Of a DNA stretch of 56,075 nt, positions 49,869 to 56,075 are shown one piece after another. Positions within the stretch are counted from its first letter, which is position 1, and the number at the start of each line of letters is the position of its first letter. The translations under genes and the position numbers were made by a program. Origin of the DNA: Candidatus Poribacteria bacterium. Lineage in GTDB: Bacteria > Poribacteria > WGA-4E > WGA-3G. The stretch lies in contig JAJDXV010000091.1 of the NCBI GenBank assembly GCA_022823085.1, forward strand, positions 1 through 56,075, read 5' to 3'. The notes under the pieces were generated by a model that was not told where the DNA came from, did no database searches, and was given only the letters and a program-made list of their open reading frames with translations.

Positions 49869-49911
49869 ACAGTGTTAAAACGCGCTGTGTTAAAAAACAT
49901 AAGGAGCGATT

Positions 49912-50349
49912 ATGGAACTCGGATTAACTGGAAAAGTTATGGAAACTTATAGAATTTATCCTGTTGCAGCGGCAGACGCGTCAACAGCGTTTCAAATTGA
50001 ACTGGACCCGCGCGCGGTTGCTGCTGCGGAAGAACTCGAAAATAGTGGTGCTCAAGGCACTGAAAGAGAAGAAATTTTACAGAAACACCTCGGTGACGAT
50101 TACGAGAAAGGTTACCGGGGCACGGCGTGGGATTTGCACGGTATCTCTGAAGGGCTGACCCCTGCACGGCTGGCAGTCTTACTGGAGGCACACGGTGAAT
50201 ATCTGGATCCTTGTGCCGAACGCGAAACGTTTGACCACAGTCTGATGGTTAATGTTGAAGAGGAATTAGCGTCGCAGTTAGAAGACATCCCCGAATCTAT
50301 TTTAGCGGCAATTGTAGAGGCATACAAGACTGAATTGTTAGGCGCGTAG
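49912..50349 (+). CDS. Hypothetical acidic protein, 145 aa
   Basis: A soluble, acidic protein with AAGGAG 6 nt before the ATG. No signal peptide or recognised motif. Helical blocks alternate with short strands (TYRIYPVAAADASTAFQIEL, then ELASQLEDIPESILAAIVEA). It follows nnrDE after 43 nt and may share its message. Function unknown. Confidence 0.7.
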   Translation: MELGLTGKVMETYRIYPVAAADASTAFQIELDPRAVAAAEELENSGAQGTEREEILQKHLGDDYEKGYRGTAWDLHGISEGLTPARLAVLLEAHGEYLDPCAERETFDHSLMVNVEEELASQLEDIPESILAAIVEAYKTELLGA

Positions 50350-50444
50350 TGCCATAGTTTTTATCCAAACTTTTTTAGGGAACTTTTCCACTTAAAGGGT
50401 GTGCATAAAGTATTAATGAGCACAAGGCTAACAAAGGATGCCAA

Positions 50445-51854
50445 ATGTTAATAACGTTAATCCGAAAAGAGATGATGCATCATATTCTGAGTGTGCGGTT
50501 TGTCGTGCTCCTGGTGATGTGTCTTCTGCTCGTGCCGCTGACCTTGCACATCAATTATCGTAATTACCTCCAAAACCGAGTCAATTATCAGGAATCCCTT
50601 AAACTCTCGTCCCCAGAATCTGAAGAAAAGCCGCCAGATGCCCCAGACCCGGACACGGAAGTCTCTAAACTTTTCCTTGAACCGACACCTTTGAGTGTGT
50701 TCGCGAAAGGTTTAGAAGAGTCACTTCCGAGTTATCTGGGGATGACACGCAACGGCGTAAAACAGGGTTCAATGTCCCTTGGGGAAGCTCCGCTCTCCTC
50801 CGCTTTAGGGAATCTTGATTTTCTGTTTGTCGTCAGCACGGTTTTCAGTCTACTGGCACTGTTATTCACATTTGATGCTGTTGCGGGTGAAAGAGAAGCC
50901 GGAACCCTCCGGATTACCTTGTCAAATGCATTACCGCGAGATTCGTTCTTGTGGAGCAAACTCATTGGTGGATATATCGTGTTCGTTGTCCCGTTTTTGG
51001 TAGCGTTCTTGTTAGGTTTACTCTTGCTTGTCGCGCAAGGTTTCCCGCTTGGCGAGTCTGATATCTTCGGACGCGTGTTAAGTTTGACGTTAGTCTCGCT
51101 GCTCTATATCGGTGTATTTTTTGTGATCGGGACAGTGATTTCCACTTACTTAGATAACTCAAAGACTGCACTCATCGTCGCTTTTACCGTCTGGGTGCTT
51201 GCGGTGTTGATTGCCCCACGGGTTGGGTTTCTGACTGCCAAACTCATTGCCCCGACACGCGCGATTCAGAGCGTCTATATGGAAAAAACTGCGATCCGCA
51301 ATAACCTCAGTGCAGAAAAGGAACAGGAGATTAGCGGAAAAATAGTAGAAGCTTTAGGGACCTCTATTAATTTTAATGAGGATGCGAAGAAAATAGCGGA
51401 TCTCAGGGCACCGATTGATGCCGAGTATCGACAGAAATTTCAGGAGCAAGTCGATAAGGTCGAGCGAGAATACCGACGTGAAAAGAAGCGGCAAGAATCG
51501 GTTGGAGAAAATTTCTCCCGAATCACACCGACATCTTCGCTCATTTATCTTACGATGAATCTGGTGCAGACCGGAAAAATAAAAAGAGACACCTATTTTC
51601 AAATGGGGGCTCGCTACTATACTTTACTTGAGGAAGAGTATTTCAGTGGCATCAAAGACGATCAGTTTGCAACGATAGCCAGATTCACATCAAAACAGCC
51701 GGAACCAAAGAAGATCGCCCCACCGCCAGACATGGCAGAAACCTCGTTATCGGAAACCCTCCGTCACTCTATGGTGGATTTACTGCTGCTCTGTTTCTTA
51801 GCAGTTGTGTTGACGACCGTAGCGTTTCTAAAATTCTTTAGATTGGATATTTGA
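50445..51854 (+). CDS. ABC-2-type transporter permease
   Basis: 469 residues. One N-terminal membrane helix (about 20-36) is followed by an exported loop (about 37-125), then five helices (about 127-145, 172-200, 210-237, 246-266) and a last one at 443-463. A long charged region of about 170 residues (270-440) precedes the last helix and includes a coiled stretch (YRQKFQEQVDKVEREYRREK). The cytoplasmic motif FDAVAGEREAGTLRITLSNA is the ABC-2 permease signature. Such proteins export drugs, lipids or peptides together with an ATPase, which is not encoded next to it here. Part of it is duplicated at 54370-54876. Confidence 0.85.
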   Translation: MLITLIRKEMMHHILSVRFVVLLVMCLLLVPLTLHINYRNYLQNRVNYQESLKLSSPESEEKPPDAPDPDTEVSKLFLEPTPLSVFAKGLEESLPSYLGMTRNGVKQGSMSLGEAPLSSALGNLDFLFVVSTVFSLLALLFTFDAVAGEREAGTLRITLSNALPRDSFLWSKLIGGYIVFVVPFLVAFLLGLLLLVAQGFPLGESDIFGRVLSLTLVSLLYIGVFFVIGTVISTYLDNSKTALIVAFTVWVLAVLIAPRVGFLTAKLIAPTRAIQSVYMEKTAIRNNLSAEKEQEISGKIVEALGTSINFNEDAKKIADLRAPIDAEYRQKFQEQVDKVEREYRREKKRQESVGENFSRITPTSSLIYLTMNLVQTGKIKRDTYFQMGARYYTLLEEEYFSGIKDDQFATIARFTSKQPEPKKIAPPPDMAETSLSETLRHSMVDLLLLCFLAVVLTTVAFLKFFRLDI

Positions 51855-52791
51855 CCCCTCAAAACTCTGAAAAGTAACGCAAGTCTAAACTCTCTCCATA
51901 GATCGGACGTGCCACAAAAAACCGAGAGAAACCCAACGCCTTTGGGGTCTCTGAACTCCTGACGGTGTGAAGTTGGGTTTCACTGCGTTCTTGGTCAGGG
52001 AAGCCCTCGCTTCAGATCCGCATGGACTTTGAATTTTTAGTGCTTACTCGCTATGAGTTCGTCATAAAGGCACTTTAATTTTTTTTGTACGCAAAAATCT
52101 GCGTTATCAATCTTCCTGCCAAAACTCCGGTGCTTTAGCTGCGGGAGTATGTCAATAAGACCGTTTGATAGTATATAACCCGGACGCTCTGCTTGTCGGG
52201 GATTTTAAGGGGCAGTGCGCCCGTCCTTAAAATGTTACACCAGTGTAACATTGGGTATGGATGGGTTATTGCGATAAACTTAGTCGTCGTAAGGGTTCAG
52301 AGGCGATTGTATTATCGGTGGAAAAAAATAATTTGGCGAAAAGTGTAACATTTGCGTTCGCGGCAACTCTCAGTCGTTAGGAAAAAGGAGCTTAGTTTTA
52401 ACCTCCGCTCCTCTTGTTCGACTGAAGGGTTATTTTTCTCGATTAATATAATTCAATTATCATGTATATAATAACATATATTATGTAGAAGGGCAAATTT
52501 ATTTTTTTTCGATGAAGGCAAACGCAATTTGTGGAGAAAGGGGTTAGAATTGACTGACGCACCTCGGCATGGTTCAATGCCGATTTTATATTCCCAGACC
52601 TCGATCGGCACATCCGTACTTTTGATCATCAAAAACAATAACAAGTTTGCAACCTTTTGCAACTTTTCTGGACAGATAGTGTGTAACACAGCAACACAAC
52701 CCAGAAAAGCGATACCTGCCGCGGAGATTTTACGGTAAAACCGTAACCCTTCGCTGCATTCGCTTGAATGTTGCAAAAGGAGATTTTGAAT
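51855..52791. other. Intergenic region with several hairpins and an IS605 relic
   Basis: No gene is supported in this 0.9-kb stretch. Palindromes include ATGTTACA-CCAG-TGTAACAT and TTTTAAGG/CCTTAAAA just upstream of it (about 52212-52253), with a second TGTAACAT near 52343. These TGTAACA motifs could be regulator sites. A run GTTGGGTTTCACTGCGTTC near 51972 is shared with the hairpin at 16324. Confidence 0.5.
51930..52155 (+). mobile_element. IS605-type non-autonomous relic with right end
   Basis: The right end has CTCC (52125-52128), GCTTTAGC, GGAG (52144-52147), then TATGTCAA ending at 52155, the same terminus as at 3795 and 4780. A left hairpin candidate is GAGAAACCC/GGGGTCTC near 51927-51957. 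No ORF inside. Limits uncertain. Confidence 0.4.
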
Positions 52792-54363
52792 ATGCGGAAA
52801 ATGATCCTACGATTGAAGATGTTTCACCTATTCAGCAGAACTATAACGCTATTGTTCGCAACTTTATTGATATTCCTAAGTACACAACTTGCCTCACACG
52901 CCGACACCAGTCAATTGCTTTTGTCTGAAGATGATCTCAAGGATTCGGGCAGTTTAGCGGTGAAACTCCAAGATACGCGCGCTGTTATATCGCAACATAT
53001 TGCTCCACAACTCTCTGCGGAGACACAGCAATTGTTAGGTGAATATGATGGTATAAGCAATCCATCCGCAGAACTTCAGAAAGCACTGCTTGATGATTTG
53101 AACCGGCTCCTTCAAGTAGGTCCGCTCTATGATGCCGAGAGTTTTGCTGATATTGAACTCAGCGAACAGAGCCAAGAATTTCTTGCACAAAATCCCCAAA
53201 GTGGAGAAGCATTGGTGCGTCTGAACCGTTTGCTTTTAGCAGATGCCTACCCGCACGAGGTCGCCTCGCCGATAGAAAAACAGACTGAAAATCCCGAAGG
53301 GATTGAAAAATGTAGAGAGAACTTAAGGCGGATAAAACTTGCCCTCGAAAACCATCGCGCTGAAGTAGGTGCGGAACCGCAATGGCTCTCCGAGTTGTCC
53401 CCACAATATCTAAAGAAAAATGTGCTGCTTTGTCCTGCAGACCCAACAGTAGGGGTTCCCGGGGTGCTAACCGAAGGCGGATCGGATCCGACACTGCCGT
53501 GTAGTTATCTTTATCAACTCCGTCCTGAGCAGAAAGCAGGACAGGAGTTTCTGTTGGAAATAGAAGGCGATATGCTCCCTATAGTGCGCTGCCAACATCA
53601 TCAGCTCAATCTAAGCGTCAGTGGAAAAATTTATCGTCCCGGACCGCAGAGAAGAATTTATAATAACAGCAGCGTGAAATCCATTTCCATCCAAACGCAT
53701 TCCTCGTCAGATTTGCCCGAAGAAGTCAAGAAGCAGGTAGAAGAGCAACTTTTCAAAGGCGGCAATAATCAAGTCAATAGAACCATCTTGCAAATTAAGC
53801 CCTCGGACAATCCACAAGCGAAACTTAAAGAACAATTCGGCGAGGCGTTTCTTGAATCACCAGAGGGTAAAGCACTGCTCAATCAATTAACAACGGCATC
53901 CATAGATGACGAAGAATTGGCATTTCTATTGGACAAACCGATGCCAGATATCGTGTTGACCGATCTTTCAGGGAAACCGGCTAAGTTAGAGGACCTCCGC
54001 GGTAAATTTGTCCTGGTGAACCTTTTCTCGTTAGATTCCACCACCTGTGGACCGAAGTTAAAACAGCTGGAGAAACTGCTTGCAAACTACGATACCACCC
54101 AATTGCAAGCGGTTGGCATTAGCGTTAATGATTCCGCTAAAGCGATTGAGACGTTCAAAGAGAAACACCAACTTTTGATGCCCATCTGGGTTGATAAAAA
54201 CGACCAGATGCAGACATTCGTCAATAGAGATGCGTCCGAACCGCAAACGGAACTTATAACGCTTCTTTTAAATCGGGAACTCGTTGTCAAAGATGTGTTT
54301 ATAGACTTCAATCCAGAAAACCTTTTACAAAGGGTCAACAAGTTCCTTGATGCCAAAAAGTAG
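52792..54363 (+). CDS. Secreted protein with pilin-tail-like (DUF1559-like) middle and redoxin C-terminal domain
   Basis: 523 residues from the ATG at 52792 with AGGAG upstream. The signal peptide is at about 14-36 (RTITLLFATLLIFLSTQLAS). Around 170-220 lies KCRENLRRIKLALENHRAEV then LLCPADPT, a pattern found in DUF1559/pseudopilin C-terminal parts. From about 380 (MPDIVLTDLSGKPAKLEDLR, GKFVLVNLFSLDSTTCGPKL) comes an AhpC/TSA-redoxin thioredoxin fold, but it has only one cysteine where C-x-x-C would stand (T-T-C-G). A disulfide-exchange role is therefore doubtful. Exported by its signal; function unknown. Confidence 0.75.
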   Translation: MRKMILRLKMFHLFSRTITLLFATLLIFLSTQLASHADTSQLLLSEDDLKDSGSLAVKLQDTRAVISQHIAPQLSAETQQLLGEYDGISNPSAELQKALLDDLNRLLQVGPLYDAESFADIELSEQSQEFLAQNPQSGEALVRLNRLLLADAYPHEVASPIEKQTENPEGIEKCRENLRRIKLALENHRAEVGAEPQWLSELSPQYLKKNVLLCPADPTVGVPGVLTEGGSDPTLPCSYLYQLRPEQKAGQEFLLEIEGDMLPIVRCQHHQLNLSVSGKIYRPGPQRRIYNNSSVKSISIQTHSSSDLPEEVKKQVEEQLFKGGNNQVNRTILQIKPSDNPQAKLKEQFGEAFLESPEGKALLNQLTTASIDDEELAFLLDKPMPDIVLTDLSGKPAKLEDLRGKFVLVNLFSLDSTTCGPKLKQLEKLLANYDTTQLQAVGISVNDSAKAIETFKEKHQLLMPIWVDKNDQMQTFVNRDASEPQTELITLLLNRELVVKDVFIDFNPENLLQRVNKFLDAKK

Positions 54364-54369
54364 CAATCG

Positions 54370-54876
54370 GTGTCCGCCGAGGGTCACGTTGCCAGAGTCA
54401 TAGCGGGAGATGTCCTAAACCAAGTTGATGAACGTATGAAGCCTTTGGAAGAAGGATATCGACAGAAATTCCAAGAGCAGACGGATAAACTTGATCGGGA
54501 TTACAAACGTGAAACAGCGCGACAAGAACAGGTCGGTGAAACACTGTCTCGAATCACGCCGACATCATCGCTTATCTACCTCGCCACGAACTTGACACAG
54601 ACAGGAAAGCGAAAAATGAACAATTACTATCAAGCGGGTGAGCGTTACTATGACATGCTTGATACAGATTTGTTCAGTAAAATTGTAGATCATGCAAGCA
54701 TGAGAATGTACAACCCAGAGACCGATATTGTCAAAATTACACAGCCGCCACCATTGGCGACAACCACCTTAGGAGAGACATTCCGCCAATCAATGGTGGA
54801 TGTGTTGTTGCTCTGCTTCTTTGCCGTTGTGTTGGTAACTGTGGCGTTTCTAAAATTCTTTAGATTAGATATTTGA
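54370..54876 (+). pseudogene. Truncated ABC-2 permease fragment (C-terminal duplicate)
   Basis: 168 residues from a GTG. It matches only the C-terminal about 155 residues of the permease at 50445-51854: RQKFQEQTDKLDRDYKRETA, SRITPTSSLIYLATNL and the last helix ending VAFLKFFRLDI. The other helices and the ABC-2 core are missing. The last 35 bases of the two genes are almost identical at DNA level, so duplication is recent or under conversion. It starts 6 nt after the redoxin-tailed gene. Probably not functional alone. Confidence 0.65.
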
Positions 54877-55002
54877 GGCACACACCGATTCCGGAATTAT
54901 GCACCCTTTTCATCTACATATTGGATCATTAATTATAGAGACTCCATTTCAAGGAGAAATATGTTTGAATCAGGCAGCACTAACAAAGGAGAGATAACGA
55001 AA

Positions 55003-55785
55003 ATGAGAAGTAAAAGTGTTGTAAAAATGCTCACATTTTTGACAGTTGTGGGTATCGTTACTTTTTGGGGGACCCAAGCGAACTCACAAACGGTTAATAC
55101 CTTCATAGAAGCGATAGAAGTTAGGTCACCAGCTCCAGCTATTACTCCTGAAGTATACAACGGGCCGCAAACCGTGAAGGCATTGATGAACGCCTTTGAT
55201 GGGGCGTACAACCAAAGGTATTCAAAGGCGAAAGTCATGGCACTCTGTGAGGATAGTGTCGTTTATAGTAGCGAGCTTGCAGTTAGCGGCGAAATAGATG
55301 CCAGGTATTCACGGGTGGAGTGGCTCCGGATGCTTTTGCAGAGAGGTATCACGATAGAGGATTTCGACGATTACAGGATCTATCTATCAAAGCGGCATAC
55401 TTTGGCATTTCTGGAGGACAACCCAGATTTACAGAAAATCGGGTTTTTAGACATGCCTTTAGTGGAGGATCGGGAAGCCTATAAAGTCGCTTATATCAAT
55501 AAATTGGTTCACGACAAAGTTCAGAAATCTTTAAAACAGATTGAACGCCTCAAGGCACAGATTGAACGCAGTGAGAAACACCTTGTGCGCGCGAAGAAAC
55601 AGTCGAATTTAAAGCAATTTAATCAGACGCAGGCAAAGCTTGAGAATGCCAAAAAGCGACTTGAGGAGACAAGGAGACGACTCAAGGGTGTTCAAGAGGC
55701 TTTAGAACGTCGTCAAAAACCGACACCGCCATCCGAGCAGCCATATCGGAACATTCGGAAGAGGTCCCCTTATCCACCGCTATAG
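55003..55785 (+). CDS. Secreted coiled-coil hypothetical protein
   Basis: 260 residues from the ATG at 55003 with AAAGGAG upstream; an ATG at 54961 is less likely. Signal peptide: VVKMLTFLTVVGIVTFWGTQ. After a central region without motif, residues about 170-240 are a strong coiled coil (VQKSLKQIERLKAQIERSEK, NAKKRLEETRRRLKGVQEAL), and the tail is Pro/Arg-rich. Probably periplasmic or cell-envelope. Function unknown. Confidence 0.7.
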   Translation: MRSKSVVKMLTFLTVVGIVTFWGTQANSQTVNTFIEAIEVRSPAPAITPEVYNGPQTVKALMNAFDGAYNQRYSKAKVMALCEDSVVYSSELAVSGEIDARYSRVEWLRMLLQRGITIEDFDDYRIYLSKRHTLAFLEDNPDLQKIGFLDMPLVEDREAYKVAYINKLVHDKVQKSLKQIERLKAQIERSEKHLVRAKKQSNLKQFNQTQAKLENAKKRLEETRRRLKGVQEALERRQKPTPPSEQPYRNIRKRSPYPPL

Positions 55786-55982
55786 TAGACAGATAGGGTT
55801 TATCACGTGCTTTTTCTGAATTTTTAATGAAAGATAGAGTTAATCGACTATGGTAAACCTTAGAATTAATTAGACATTTTCTGCGAGTACAACCCCCCTA
55901 AGAAACGCCCCAGCAAAAACACCCCCCTTATCAGCTTACTGTTACCCACAAGTTTTTTGTGTGGTATATGTCGGTGGTGGTT

Positions 55983-56075
55983 CTAAGAGGGACACTTCTC
56001 TTCAAGTTCGTCAAAAAGTGCGAAAGTGTTGGAAATATCCGTTAGCCGTTGCCACCCTCGCCATAAGACCGTCAC
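55983..56075 (-). CDS. C-terminal end of a probable transposase (partial)
   Basis: The minus strand is open from the window end to a TAG at 55983, giving 30 residues (VLWRGWQRLTDISNTFALFD, then a short acidic tail). The W-R-G-W-Q-R-L-T-D-I stretch recalls the end of IS4-type DDE transposases, but the fragment is too short for a firm family. The region 55786-55982 between it and the coiled-coil gene holds nothing else I can support. Confidence 0.4.
   Translation of the reverse strand: MTVLWRGWQRLTDISNTFALFDELEEKCPS

Overview
The window looks like a chromosomal piece of a free-living or host-associated Gram-negative-type bacterium with an outer membrane. The best guess, made from gene content alone, is Candidatus Poribacteria or a close relative. 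The pointers are Gfo/Idh/MocA oxidoreductases, a PhyH-family dioxygenase, an Ldh_2 dehydrogenase, a SUMF1-type lipoprotein, WD40 and TolB-like secreted proteins, a dockerin-like tail, a giant Ig-like surface protein, and many short dispersed repeats. No rRNA, tRNA or CRISPR array was seen. The lineage call is inference.

Layout. 1-970: the start of an IS200/IS605-type tnpB with its own promoter and end hairpin, an older right-end relic and a short mobile repeat. 975-12575 (mostly minus strand): MFS permease, Gfo/Idh oxidoreductase (plus), two small genes (plus), mannitol-dehydrogenase-family enzyme, GT4 glycosyltransferase, RimK-like ATP-grasp ligase, an unusual P-loop/deoxyribosyltransferase-like fusion, PhyH dioxygenase and SppA peptidase. 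13164-16137: two secreted or anchored hypothetical proteins and a WD40-dockerin protein. 16462-18641: the HslUV protease. 18858-20804: membrane protein and ArsA-type ATPase. 20963-26320 (plus): a TPP-riboswitch-controlled thiamin operon (ABC permease, ThiY-like binding protein, thiO, thiS, thiG), interrupted between thiS and thiG by a HEPN-MNT toxin-antitoxin pair and a mobile repeat. 26358-27331: a frameshifted PIN toxin gene with a tandemly duplicated partner. 27338-34197: beta-barrel protein, a deleted glutamine synthetase remnant, SUMF1 lipoprotein, epimerase, TolB-like protein and two paralogous CBM-like secreted proteins. 34914-36041: nadA. 36321-45091 (minus): PorV-like outer-membrane protein and a 2552-residue Ig-like repeat protein. 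45503-49868: Gfo/Idh, Ldh_2, a small gene and nnrDE. 50445-55785: ABC-2 permease, a redoxin-tailed secreted protein, a duplicated permease fragment and a coiled-coil secreted protein. The window closes in the 3' end of a probable transposase.

The most striking signal is how repeats mark gene boundaries. An ~88-bp repeat sits directly 5' of four minus-strand genes; its end carries a Shine-Dalgarno-like AAGGA and in two genes it is read in frame as an N-terminal extension. Other small elements end exactly at gene 3' ends, and three of them supply the stop codon. Six copies of a ~120/150-bp element with AGGACTTACGCA inverted ends all lie in the same orientation. Several ~150-220-bp remnants carry an IS605-type right end (CTTTAG hairpin followed by TGTCAA), which in this family is the 3' end of the guide RNA scaffold.
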